A DNA stretch of 29,471 nt from Acidobacteriota bacterium (GTDB lineage Bacteria > Acidobacteriota > Terriglobia > Terriglobales > Acidobacteriaceae), in contig JAKCDN010000001.1 of the NCBI GenBank assembly GCA_021841795.1, forward strand, positions 1-29,471, given 5' to 3'. The notes below the pieces were generated by a model. It worked only from the letters and a program-made list of their open reading frames with translations, ran no database searches and was not told the DNA's origin. Positions 16,520 through 24,582 of the stretch are shown one piece after another; within the stretch, counting starts at the first letter, position 1, and every line of letters begins with the position of its first letter. Made by a program: the position numbers and the translations under genes.

Positions 16520-17824
16520 CTACCGCTTCCGCAGATACGTCTTTGACAGCCGGTCGTGCCACGTCAGGCGTCCTTCGTCGAACAGCGACCACGCAAACCC
16601 CAGACCCAGCGGCAACACCGACAGCAGCACCGAAAGCAATCGCCGGCAGCGCCGTCCCCGCGTCGTCCGCTCGCCCCCGAACGTGCGCAGCTCGATCCCC
16701 GCGTACCACATCCCCGGCGTCGCCCTGCACACTCCCAGAAACACCGCATAGTACGCCGCGCCCAGCGCCACCAGTGCCAGCGCCGTGCCCAGCGCCGCCG
16801 CCCGCAGCCCCGGCAGTTCTCCCACGCGGGTTGCGCCCAGAACCGCCGTGCCCACCAGCGCCCCCGCCGCCACCGTCCAGTCCACCATCATGGCCAGCAG
16901 CCGGCGGCTCGCCGGCGCCAGTTCGATCTGCGGCGTCGCCGCGGCCTGCGCCTGAGGCTCCTCCAGCAGATCTTCCTCGATCCGCGCCTCCAGAGCCATC
17001 GTCTCGGGCTCCGCCTCCAGCGTCACCCCCGGCCACTCCGTCCGCATCCATTCCGGCTGCGCCGGCGGCTCCGCAATCGCAGGCAAAGGCTCGATCGAGA
17101 TCGTCGCCGGCTCCACCTCGAAGATGCTCAGTTGCGGCGTGGACTCCATCGCTGCCAGCGGCCCTTCCGCCCGCCGCGGCCGCGCCCGCCGCGCCGCTAC
17201 CATCTCCCGCGGAAACTCGATCAGGTTGGCATAGATCGGCGTCACCGTCTCCGGCGTCGGCTCCTCTGCATGCTCCTCGTGAATCGCCGGCGCATCCGCG
17301 TACTGCGCGGGCTCGCGCGCCTCCGGCTTTGCCTCGCTCGCGGCCGTCTCCAGCTCCCACGATGGTGCGGCCGCCTGCTCTTCGATCGCCGCGTCCAGCA
17401 GAATCCCCGCCATCGCCGGCGCACTGCTCTGCGCCGCGCCGCCCGGCGTCTCCTGCTCCTGCGCCCACTCCAGCACTGCCGGCGTCGTCGCCTCCATGCC
17501 GCCAAGCACGTACTGCATCGGCGTCTCGCTCGCCTGCGCCGCGGCATTCTTGTCCCGGCGGCCGCCCGTGCGCGGCGTCTCCGTCAGCACGTCGCCGTAG
17601 CGTGGCGCATTCGCATAGCGCGCCGCCACCCGCGCTGCGGCCTCGGCCGCCCGGCCCTGGCGCGGCCCCTGCGTTAAGGTCTTCGCACCCTCGCCCGCTC
17701 CACTCGTCTTCCGGTTCCGGTGGGCAGCGACGCGACGATTCACTTCTTGCTTCCACTCGGGAAAGTACGCGGCCGAATTCAATGATGTGCTCAACGCTCG
17801 GTGCCCCTTCTGCGGCGCGCCCAC
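16520..17824 (-). CDS. RDD family membrane protein with long acidic linker
   Basis: A protein of up to 434 residues whose last 110 form an RDD domain: ASRRLLAMMVDWTVAAGALV (first helix with the R-x-x-A-x-x-x-D pattern), a second hydrophobic segment, then ATPGMWYAGIELRTF and a third helix before LTWHDRLSKTYLRKR. RDD proteins are small integral membrane proteins, some acting in ion transport. The N-terminal 320 residues are unusual: after AAYFPEWKQEVNRRVAAHRNRK comes a Glu/Ala/Pro-rich stretch without predicted fold. GTG 17824 is the longest start, but TTG 17794 has AAGGGG at proper distance and yields MSTSLNSAAYFPEW. The gene is divergent from lptD. Function unknown; the soluble arm may bind partners at the membrane. 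Confidence 0.75.
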   Translation of the reverse strand: MGAPQKGHRALSTSLNSAAYFPEWKQEVNRRVAAHRNRKTSGAGEGAKTLTQGPRQGRAAEAAARVAARYANAPRYGDVLTETPRTGGRRDKNAAAQASETPMQYVLGGMEATTPAVLEWAQEQETPGGAAQSSAPAMAGILLDAAIEEQAAAPSWELETAASEAKPEAREPAQYADAPAIHEEHAEEPTPETVTPIYANLIEFPREMVAARRARPRRAEGPLAAMESTPQLSIFEVEPATISIEPLPAIAEPPAQPEWMRTEWPGVTLEAEPETMALEARIEEDLLEEPQAQAAATPQIELAPASRRLLAMMVDWTVAAGALVGTAVLGATRVGELPGLRAAALGTALALVALGAAYYAVFLGVCRATPGMWYAGIELRTFGGERTTRGRRCRRLLSVLLSVLPLGLGFAWSLFDEGRLTWHDRLSKTYLRKR

Positions 17825-18067
17825 GTTGCCGGCAGCCGCGCCCGTTGCGGTCTGCGCCCGGCCACGGTGCCGATCCGCGGTCGCGCAAACGCTTTCGATT
17901 CTTCAGGAGAGGAGGTTCGCGGACAAGGTCGTACGCCTCCACCTCGCGGTGAAAGCCCGTCCCTTGCGGTCCATCCGGCTTGTGCAGTTACCAGAGCAGT
18001 GAGGATTACGTCTCAACTCTAGCGGCCGCCTTTGCTATGCTGGGCCTTACACCGCTCTGAGTGTGGG

Positions 18068-20623
18068 ATGCAACCTCGTAACTTAGTATGTATCACGCTG
18101 CTGGCCGCCTGTCACCTCCAACTGACAGCGCAGCCCCATCAAGTGTTGACAAATGCGGCACCTGCGGCCCTACTCGGCTCCGCGGCGGAGGTAACTCCTG
18201 CGTCAACTTCCGCCTCGGCCCTCCCCGACGACCCCGGTCAGGAGCTCCTGCCCCAGGCCGTCCCGGAGCCCCTGCCTGCCACAGGAACCCCCGTCGACTG
18301 GGAAGCCAGACGCCAGGAATGGGTCGGCGACTCCCTCATCCTCACCGGCGACGTCACCGTGCACTACGGCGCCTACACCCTGCGCGCCGATAGCGTCACC
18401 TACAACCGCATCACCACCGATCTCACCGCCGACGGACACCTTCAGGTCACCGGCGGGCCCAACGACGTCGATATCACCGCTTCCCATGGCGACATGCGCC
18501 TCAATACCCATACCGCCCGCTTCTACAACGTAAACGGCACCCAGGGCGTGCGCACCATGGGCCACACCATCGTCTATTCCACTCCCAACCCACTCCTCTT
18601 CACCGGCCGCGTCCTCCTCCAGACCTCGGAAGGCCACTACCGCATCGTCGACGGCTCCATCACCAACTGCCGCCTTCCCCACCCCGACTGGCGCGTCATC
18701 GCCCACGCCATCGCGCTCGACGACAAAGATGCCTCCATGTCGAACGCTTTATTCAAATTCCTCGGCATCCCCATCTTTTACCTGCCCTACCTCAAGCACA
18801 GGATCGATCAGAACGGACACGTCAGCGGCCTTCTTATCCCCATGGCCAGCAACTCCTCGATCGAGGGATACGTCCTCGGCGAGCAGGTCTACTGGGCCAT
18901 CAACCGCAGCACCGACATGGTCCTCGGCATGGAGTACTACAGCAAGCGCGGCTGGGCTCCCAACGGCGACTTCCGCTTCCGCGGCCGCGGCCTCGACCAC
19001 CTCACAGCGCGCTGGAACGCCCTCTTCGACCGCGGCATCGTGGAGCCCGTCGCCAACACTACGACCGGAATTGTCACCAACCAGCTCGTCAATCAGGGCG
19101 GCGTCGACATCAACATCCTCGGCCGCAAGGACTTCACCCCCAACACCCGCGTCTCCGGCGCCGTCGAGTATCTTTCCAACTACGTCTACCGCCTCGTCTT
19201 CGACGACAATTACACCCAGGCCGTCAGCTCTCAGGTCGCCAGCGATGTCGCCTTCATCCACAACCACAACGGAAGAATCCCTTCCGTCTCCTTCGACCGC
19301 TTCGAATCCTTCGCCAGTACGACCAACGGCGACGAAGTCCGCATTCTCCACCTGCCCCAGGTGCGCTACGACGTCCTCGACCACCCCTTCGCCCGCTCCC
19401 CGCTCTACTGGGGCATGGGCTCCTCCATCGGCTACCTCAACCGCTCCGAGCCCCACTTCCACTCCCGCAACGTCGGCCGCACGGACTTCTATCCCCACCT
19501 CTCCATGCCCTTCTCCGCCGCCGGATGGAGCTTTCTGCCCCAGGTCGCCCTGCGCGATACCGCCTACACCATCAGCCAGTCCCCTACGCTCTACGGACCC
19601 TTCCTTACCCCCCACATCAGCCACGAACCTCTTAACCGCGGCGACCTCGAAGCCTCTCTCGATCTGCGCGCTCCCGCCCTCGAACGCGATTTCAACCTCT
19701 CCCACTGGCATCGCCAGTTGCGCCACGTCATCGAGCCCGCCCTCAACTACCGCTTCGTCGGCGGCATCGGCACCCAGGCCCGCAACGTCCTCCTCTTCGA
19801 CACCGCCGACATCGCCACCAGCCTCAATGAAGCCGGCTTCTCTCTCACCCAGCGCTTCTATCTCCGCTCCACGCAGGACAAACCCTGCAGCCCCGCCGCC
19901 GGCGGCCAGTCCGGCTCCGCCGATGCCGCTCAGACGCAGCCTGCCTGTCCCGCCGCCCCACGCGAGTGGGCCACATGGGAGATCGCTCAGGAGTACTTCA
20001 TCGATCCCAACTTCGGCGGCGCGCTCATCTCCGGGCGCCGCAACGTCTTCGACGCCACCCTCGACCTCATGGCCCCCACCTTTCTCACCTCGCCCCGCAA
20101 CATCGCGCCCATCACCTCCCGCATCCGCTTCGAGGCCATCGACAACCTTCGCATCCAGTGGGATCTCGCCTACGACACCATCGCCGGCGAGTTTGCCGCC
20201 GACAATGTCTTTGCCGGCTACACCTTCGGCCACACCACCCTCGGCGTCAGCCACGCCCTCCTCAACGCCGTCGACGATCAGGTCTCACCCGGCCTGCCGC
20301 CCTCCACCCTCAAAAGCCAGTTGGTCCAGCCCTTCATCGAGATTGGCAAGCCCAGCCGCACCGGCATCAACCTCGCCGTCAACGGCGGCTACGACTTCGT
20401 CCAGCACCAGGTCCAGTACGCCGGCGTCCAGGCTGTCTACAACTGGGACTGCTGCGGCCTCACCCTCGGCTACCGCCGCTTCGAGTTCGGCTCCATCGGC
20501 TCCACCAGCCGTGATGAAACCCAGTGGCTCTACAGCTTCACCCTCGCCAACTTCGGCAACGTCGGCGACATCCGCCGCTCCAACTCCATCTTCCACGACC
20601 CTACACAGCCGCCCGTCTACTGA
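18068..20623 (+). CDS. lptD: LPS-assembly protein LptD (outer membrane barrel)
   Basis: An 851-residue outer-membrane protein that inserts lipopolysaccharide into the outer leaflet, working with the LptE lipoprotein and the LptA/LptC bridge. ATG 18068 gives a signal peptide MQPRNLVCITLLAACHLQLT; TTG 18032 would spoil it. The LptA-like (OstA) domain spans about 86-160 (GDSLILTGDVTVHYGAYTLR, HGDMRLNTHTARFYNVNG). The beta-barrel follows, including FLGIPIFYLPYLKHRID and KDFTPNTRVSGAVEYLSNY. C201 (ITNCRLPHPDW) and adjacent C795-C796 (WDCCGLTLGYRRF) correspond to the cysteines that form the maturation disulfides in E. coli LptD. A Gly/Ala/Gln-rich loop with two cysteines (near 610-630) looks like a surface insertion. 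The chain ends in Tyr, suiting a barrel C-terminus. It implies a true LPS-bearing outer membrane. Confidence 0.92.
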   Translation: MQPRNLVCITLLAACHLQLTAQPHQVLTNAAPAALLGSAAEVTPASTSASALPDDPGQELLPQAVPEPLPATGTPVDWEARRQEWVGDSLILTGDVTVHYGAYTLRADSVTYNRITTDLTADGHLQVTGGPNDVDITASHGDMRLNTHTARFYNVNGTQGVRTMGHTIVYSTPNPLLFTGRVLLQTSEGHYRIVDGSITNCRLPHPDWRVIAHAIALDDKDASMSNALFKFLGIPIFYLPYLKHRIDQNGHVSGLLIPMASNSSIEGYVLGEQVYWAINRSTDMVLGMEYYSKRGWAPNGDFRFRGRGLDHLTARWNALFDRGIVEPVANTTTGIVTNQLVNQGGVDINILGRKDFTPNTRVSGAVEYLSNYVYRLVFDDNYTQAVSSQVASDVAFIHNHNGRIPSVSFDRFESFASTTNGDEVRILHLPQVRYDVLDHPFARSPLYWGMGSSIGYLNRSEPHFHSRNVGRTDFYPHLSMPFSAAGWSFLPQVALRDTAYTISQSPTLYGPFLTPHISHEPLNRGDLEASLDLRAPALERDFNLSHWHRQLRHVIEPALNYRFVGGIGTQARNVLLFDTADIATSLNEAGFSLTQRFYLRSTQDKPCSPAAGGQSGSADAAQTQPACPAAPREWATWEIAQEYFIDPNFGGALISGRRNVFDATLDLMAPTFLTSPRNIAPITSRIRFEAIDNLRIQWDLAYDTIAGEFAADNVFAGYTFGHTTLGVSHALLNAVDDQVSPGLPPSTLKSQLVQPFIEIGKPSRTGINLAVNGGYDFVQHQVQYAGVQAVYNWDCCGLTLGYRRFEFGSIGSTSRDETQWLYSFTLANFGNVGDIRRSNSIFHDPTQPPVY

Positions 20624-20727
20624 TTCCTGCCCGCCAACGCTACCCGCGCGCAGCCGCGCAGGACACACGTCTCCCGTCTCCTGCGGCCTTCCCTCTCGAT
20701 TGTTGCTTGGATCTCGCGGTCCCTGCG

Positions 20728-21411
20728 CTACCCGCGTACCGACACGCCTGAGAACGACAGCACCGCCAGCCCGCACACCGGCTCGCCAAAGAACCGTGCC
20801 GGAGCAAAGCGGCTGAACAGCAGCAGGTTCTCCACCTGCGCCCGCGTCGTCGCGTCCGTCGGACCGGAGAGAATACGGTAGTCGTACACCTCGCCCGACG
20901 AGTTCACATAGACCTCAACCACAACCGGCCCGTTGATCGAGCCTGACTCGTTCCCGCCCTGCGCGTTCGAGAAATACAGCAGATGCGGCGCCGTCGCATC
21001 GCCCAGCGGCTCGTCCGGCGTGGCTGCCGCCACCTCCGGCTGCGCAAACATCGTGAACAGAAACACGATCGTTCCCAGCAGCAGCACCGCGCTGGCAAAA
21101 CCCGCGCTCGCCTGCAGCAGAAATGGCCCCACCGTGTTCTTCCACACCAAGCCCCACCCTGCAAACAAGCTGCGATGGCTGCGCGCGCTCTCCTGGCTGA
21201 TCGCCACCCGGATGCGCAGCGGAAGATCGGTCGGCTCTTCCACCGGACCCAGCCCGCAAAGCGCCGATTGCACATCCCGCAGGGACAACCACTCCTGCCC
21301 GCACTCCCGGCAGTCCTTGAGGTGCGCGTCAATCTCCTGCATCTCGCGCCCCGTCAGACGTCCGTCCAGATAATCGGTTAGACCGCTCCGCACCGCATCG
21401 CACTGGTTCAT
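20728..21411 (-). CDS. Anti-sigma factor with zinc finger and TonB-like C-terminal domain
   Basis: A 227-residue membrane protein. The N-terminus holds a zf-HC2 anti-sigma zinc finger: C4, H30, C34, C37 (HLKDCRECG), the H-x3-C-x2-C pattern of ZAS domains. One membrane helix spans about 101-122 (SAGFASAVLLLGTIVFLFTM). The periplasmic part (162-222) reads VVVEVYVNSSGEVYDYRILS and later RFAPARFFGEPV, which resembles the C-terminal domain of TonB-type energy transducers (a V-x-V-x-V-x-x-x-G-x-V start and F-x-P-A-x-x-x-G-x-P-V). ATG 21411 has a perfect GAGGAGG site inside the sigma-factor end and overlaps its stop as ATGA. It should hold the ECF sigma factor inactive; the fusion suggests sensing at the outer face. 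The TonB-like call is from pattern only. Confidence 0.82.
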   Translation of the reverse strand: MNQCDAVRSGLTDYLDGRLTGREMQEIDAHLKDCRECGQEWLSLRDVQSALCGLGPVEEPTDLPLRIRVAISQESARSHRSLFAGWGLVWKNTVGPFLLQASAGFASAVLLLGTIVFLFTMFAQPEVAAATPDEPLGDATAPHLLYFSNAQGGNESGSINGPVVVEVYVNSSGEVYDYRILSGPTDATTRAQVENLLLFSRFAPARFFGEPVCGLAVLSFSGVSVRG

Positions 21412-22082
21412 CGCGCCTCCTCTCCCAGGGGAAGTTCCATCCCTGGCAGCGCTTTGATTCGCGTGTCCCGTTCCGGCGCGGTCAGCAGCGCCTTCAGGCA
21501 TGCGCGGCCGCGCACAAGACGCGACTTGACCGTCCCCAGATTGACCCCTTCGATGGCCGCGACCTCTTCGTACACAAACCCTTCAATGTCGCGCAGGATC
21601 AGCGTGGTGCGATACGGCTCCGGCACCTGCCGCAATGCCTCTTCCACCCGCAGCCGCGTCTCCTCGTGCAGAGCATGGTCGTAAGGCGACTCCGCGGGAT
21701 CCACCAGCAGGTCTTTCACCAGCACTGGCTGCCCGCCGCGCCCCGCCGACACTTCCTGCTCGATCGGGATCTCATGTTGCTGGTGCCGCATCCACCAGCG
21801 CCTCTGATTCGAAGCTTCCCGCAACGCAATGCGATAGATCCAGGTGCGCAGAGAGGACTCGCCGTGAAACCCGTGAATCCCCCGAAATACCTTCACAAAA
21901 ACGTCCTGGGCCAGGTCGGCGGCATCGGTCGGGTTGTGTACCGTGCGCGCCAGCAGTGAGTAAATCGGCTGATGGTAGTGTGCGATGAGCCAGGCAAACG
22001 CTTCTTCCGAACCCGTCTGCAGCTCTGCGACCAGAGCCGCTTCGTCCGGTTGAAGCGCAAGTGCGCCAGCGAGATTGCCCAT
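21408..22082 (-). CDS. RNA polymerase sigma factor, ECF (RpoE-like) subfamily
   Basis: A 224-residue alternative sigma factor. Region 2 is clear: HYHQPIYSLLARTVHNPTDA, then DLAQDVFVKVFRGIHGFHGE and SSLRTWIYRIALREASNQRR, the -10 recognition and core-binding segment. Region 4 follows at about 155-205: LRQVPEPYRTTLILRDIEGF, then VYEEVAAIEGVNLGTVKSRL, the helix-turn-helix that reads the -35 box, then VRGRACLKALL. An arginine-rich junction and a tail with KALPGMELPLGEEAR end it. ATG 22082 is preferred; TTG 22100 is an upstream option. It is translationally coupled to the anti-sigma factor, the usual partner order. Target promoters are not identified; autoregulation is likely for this class but no convincing ECF promoter was found upstream. 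Confidence 0.93.
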   Translation of the reverse strand: MGNLAGALALQPDEAALVAELQTGSEEAFAWLIAHYHQPIYSLLARTVHNPTDAADLAQDVFVKVFRGIHGFHGESSLRTWIYRIALREASNQRRWWMRHQQHEIPIEQEVSAGRGGQPVLVKDLLVDPAESPYDHALHEETRLRVEEALRQVPEPYRTTLILRDIEGFVYEEVAAIEGVNLGTVKSRLVRGRACLKALLTAPERDTRIKALPGMELPLGEEAR

Positions 22083-22491
22083 GGTGAGGTCCGCCTGCAA
22101 TTCAGTGTCCTCCCACGTATACCGTACTTACCCTACAGTTGGCACCTGCCTCCGTCACAACGCCTCGCGCTCCACGCCGCATCGGCTTCGGTGGACCATC
22201 TTTTTCCCTTCAGCCGGCGCCTGCGGTTGAAGGCCTCGGCTGGCTTTCTGCCTCCGCCCCATGCCTGCGGTTGAAGGCTCTGTGGACGGTCTCGTTGCCT
22301 CCCGCCTGCTGCTGCGGCTGAAGACCCCAGGTGGCCCCGAACCGGCCCGGGGCTCTGCGCCAGGCATTCTACCGTGCAGACCCCGCTTCTCTCTGGTTAG
22401 ACACCGTTGACGGCCAAAGTGTTCCCGTGCGCAGCACCGCCGGCCGCCGCAAACCCGCCCCAGGGCATAGCATCATGGCAGAGGATCTGCC
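22083..22491. other. 409-base intergenic region with repeat cluster
   Basis: The gap lies between the divergent sigma-factor and trmO genes. It holds three related short repeats (listed separately). A stretch near 22100-22140 is somewhat richer in AT (GTATACCGTACTTACCC) and could contain the sigma-gene promoter, but no clean -35/-10 pair is present. Translations here are Arg/Pro-rich noise; no gene is supported. Confidence 0.5.
22207..22325. repeat. REP-like repeat cluster
   Basis: The 16-base sequence GCCTGCGGTTGAAGGC occurs exactly at 22219-22234 and 22263-22278 (44 bases apart). A diverged copy of its core, TGCGGCTGAAGAC, is at 22313-22325, 47 bases later. The first copy forms a hairpin with CCTTCAGCCG (22207-22216), one G-T pair aside. 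This arrangement resembles repetitive extragenic palindromes. Confidence 0.6.
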
Positions 22492-22944
22492 ATGTTCACT
22501 TCCCGGCCTATCGCCTTTATTCACAGTCCCTACCAGGTGACCTCAGCCATCCCCAAGGGCCCCGGCGCGCGACACATCGCCGAGGGCACGATCGAGCTCC
22601 TGCGCGAATTTGAGGCCGGTCTCACTGACATTGAGGGCTATTCCCATCTCTATGTCCTCTGGGAGTTCGACCGCGCCCAGGGATTCGATCTCATCGCCCA
22701 CCCGCCCACCGACGGCGGCCGGCCCCATGGCGTCTTCTCCACGCGCTCCCCGCGCCGTCCCAACCCCATCGGGCTCACCGTCGTCGAGCTGATCGGCCGC
22801 GACGGTCCCAGCCTCCGCGTGCGCGGCCTCGACATGCTCGACGGCACCCCGGTCCTCGACCTCAAACCCTATCTCTCCAGCATCTCCCCCGAGCAGCTCC
22901 GCCGCGGCTGGATCGAGGACGCGGAAAAACGCTCCGTGCCATAA
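22492..22944 (+). CDS. trmO: tRNA (N6-threonylcarbamoyladenosine-37-N6)-methyltransferase TrmO
   Basis: A 150-residue protein of the TsaA/YaeB/TrmO family, which uses SAM to methylate t6A37 in some tRNAs. The N-terminus SRPIAFIHSPYQVTSAIPKG matches the family opening I-G-x-I-x-S-P-x-x. GYSHLYVLWEFDRAQG, then HPPTDGG, GVFSTRSPRRPNPIGLTVVE and LDMLDGTPVLDLKPYLSS follow, the last two being the most diagnostic signatures. The chain is complete in the catalytic beta-barrel but ends soon after, with no long C-terminal extension as in the E. coli enzyme (about 235 residues). AGAGGA lies before ATG 22492. It converges with queE, 36 bases away. Confidence 0.88.
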   Translation: MFTSRPIAFIHSPYQVTSAIPKGPGARHIAEGTIELLREFEAGLTDIEGYSHLYVLWEFDRAQGFDLIAHPPTDGGRPHGVFSTRSPRRPNPIGLTVVELIGRDGPSLRVRGLDMLDGTPVLDLKPYLSSISPEQLRRGWIEDAEKRSVP

Positions 22945-22980
22945 TCCCGCCCTTCGATCCTCCAAGCCTCGAACCGCCGT

Positions 22981-23670
22981 TCAAGGTATCCCCAGGATCT
23001 TGTGCGTCTGCAGGCTCAGTCGCCAGCGTGGATGCGCGAGACAATACCGCAGCGCCGCCCGCGTGTTGGCTTCACGCTGCGGCCCGTCCATCGGCTGTAA
23101 AAAGAAGTGTTTGAACCCAAGCGACGCAAAGGCGGAAGGTTCGGCATCCGCCTGCGGATAGACCAGCTTCAGCTCGTCCCCGCTGCGCTGTTTCAGCTCT
23201 GCGCCCGCCTTGGGGCTCACGCAGATCCAGTCCAGTCCCGCCGGCGCGGCCATCGTGCCGTTGGTCTCAACCGCAATCTCAAATCCATGCCCGTGCAGCG
23301 CCGCGATCAGCGCCGCATCCAGTTGCAGCAACGGCTCTCCGCCGGTGCAGACGACGAACTTCTTCCGGGATGCGCCATCGTCAGGGCCCTTGTCCGGCGC
23401 CGTCGTCGCGCGGCCTTCTATGCCTGCCGCTCCCGCCGGCCACTTCTCCGCAACCGCCGCCGCCAGCTCCTCCGCGGTTCCAAACTTCCCCCCGCCCGGA
23501 CCCTTCGTATCAGCAAAATCCGTGTCGCAGAACCGGCACACCGCCGACGCCCGATCCTCTTCCCGTCCCGACCACAGGTTGCAACCCGCAAAACGGCAGA
23601 AAACCGCCGCGCGCCCGCTCTGCGCGCCCTCGCCCTGCAGCGTGTAGAAGATTTCTTTTACGGCGTACAT
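22981..23670 (-). CDS. queE: 7-carboxy-7-deazaguanine synthase QueE
   Basis: A 229-residue radical-SAM enzyme that contracts 6-carboxytetrahydropterin to 7-carboxy-7-deazaguanine on the way to queuosine. The cluster motif is the QueE variant C-x14-C-x2-C: C30, C45 and C48 (AGCNLWSG and CRFCDTDF), rather than C-x3-C-x2-C. EIFYTLQGEGAQSGRAAVF opens the chain; VVCTGGEPLLQLDAAL binds SAM; VETNGT and WICVSPKAG are substrate-site segments. LKLVYPQ, HFFLQPMDGP and LSLQTHKILGIP complete it. A hydrophilic insert (GIEGRATTAPDKGPDDGASR) precedes the SAM loop. It lies 15 bases after queC in the same direction, so the two are probably cotranscribed; queD and queF are not in the window. Confidence 0.95.
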   Translation of the reverse strand: MYAVKEIFYTLQGEGAQSGRAAVFCRFAGCNLWSGREEDRASAVCRFCDTDFADTKGPGGGKFGTAEELAAAVAEKWPAGAAGIEGRATTAPDKGPDDGASRKKFVVCTGGEPLLQLDAALIAALHGHGFEIAVETNGTMAAPAGLDWICVSPKAGAELKQRSGDELKLVYPQADAEPSAFASLGFKHFFLQPMDGPQREANTRAALRYCLAHPRWRLSLQTHKILGIP

Positions 23671-23685
23671 AAATGCTGCTCTCTG

Positions 23686-24387
23686 TTACCTTCTCAAAAC
23701 CGGATCTGCCATCCCGTTCTCCCCAAAACCCTTCTGCCGCAGCAGGCACGCGTCGCACTCGCCGCACGGCGCGCCTCCGGGTCCGGGATCGTAGCAGCTG
23801 CTCGTCAATCCGTAATCCACGCCCAGCGCCATGCCGCGCGCGATAATCTGCGCCTTGGTCAGCTCCATCAGCGGCGTGTGAATGCGCAGATGCTGCCGCC
23901 CTTCGACGCCCGCCTTCGTGGCCAGATTCGCCATCTTCTCAAATGCCGCAATGAACTCCGGCCGGCAGTCGGGATAGCCGGAGTAGTCCAGCGCATTCAC
24001 GCCCAGAAACACATCGCTCGCGCCCAGCACCTCGGCCCACGCCAGCGCAAATGCCAGAAAAATCGTGTTGCGCGCCGGCACATACGTAACCGGAATCCCC
24101 TGTCCCATCTCCTCCGGCGCGCGGCCCTTCGGCACCGCGATGTCATCGGTGAGCGCCGATCCGCCAAAGGCCCGCAGATCGATCTCCGCAACGCGGTGCT
24201 GCCTCACGCCGGTCGCCGCCGCCACCCGCCGCGCCGCCTCCAGCTCCCACGCATGCCGCTGTCCATAGGAAAACGAGAGCGCATACAGCTCGTAGCCCTC
24301 CGCCTTCGCCATCGCCAGCACCGTGGCCGAGTCCAGCCCGCCGCTCAGCAAAACCACCGCACTTTGCCCTTGATGCTCCACCGTCAT
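23686..24387 (-). CDS. queC: 7-cyano-7-deazaguanine synthase QueC
   Basis: A 233-residue ATP-dependent enzyme that converts 7-carboxy-7-deazaguanine and ammonia to preQ0. The PP-loop SGGLDS is at 15-20. [53 protein letters not shown] and [12 protein letters not shown] are conserved in order. The zinc site uses C198, C208, C211 and C214 (SSCYDPG then CGECDAC). ATG 24387 is chosen: the product then has standard length and AAAGG lies 8 bases upstream. An upstream in-frame start (24477) would add 30 unconserved residues. Followed by queE, forming a two-gene part of the queuosine pathway. The 195-base stretch before it, up to kdsC, contains nothing I can support, and no preQ1 riboswitch-like structure was noticed. 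Confidence 0.95.
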   Translation of the reverse strand: MTVEHQGQSAVVLLSGGLDSATVLAMAKAEGYELYALSFSYGQRHAWELEAARRVAAATGVRQHRVAEIDLRAFGGSALTDDIAVPKGRAPEEMGQGIPVTYVPARNTIFLAFALAWAEVLGASDVFLGVNALDYSGYPDCRPEFIAAFEKMANLATKAGVEGRQHLRIHTPLMELTKAQIIARGMALGVDYGLTSSCYDPGPGGAPCGECDACLLRQKGFGENGMADPVLRR

Positions 24388-24582
24388 TGCGTCGCCTTTC
24401 CCCTCGAAATCCGGGGTCCGCGGCCGGTTCAACCCGTCCTCCCGAACCAGGTCCGCCGCGCTCCCTGCTTCCAGCATGTCGAAAGACTGCTCCGCGCGGG
24501 CCTTGCGCCGCGGTCGCCATCCAGCCGCCCATCCGCGCTCGTTCCCCGCCGCCGCTCCGCCGCGTGAGTCCGGCCCCGGGCC

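Noticed and set aside
17787..18002. Plus-strand frame with CPFCG and later cysteines, zinc-ribbon-like, opposite the RDD gene start.
   Set aside because: No ribosome site, a GTG start inside the RDD gene and a tail without family features; cysteine spacing is probably chance.
18749..20254. Minus-strand 501-codon frame under lptD.
   Set aside because: Antisense to lptD, Gly/Val/Asp-rich, no ribosome site or domain.
24388..24582. Possible preQ1 riboswitch before queC.
   Set aside because: No preQ1-type hairpin plus A-rich tail was found.
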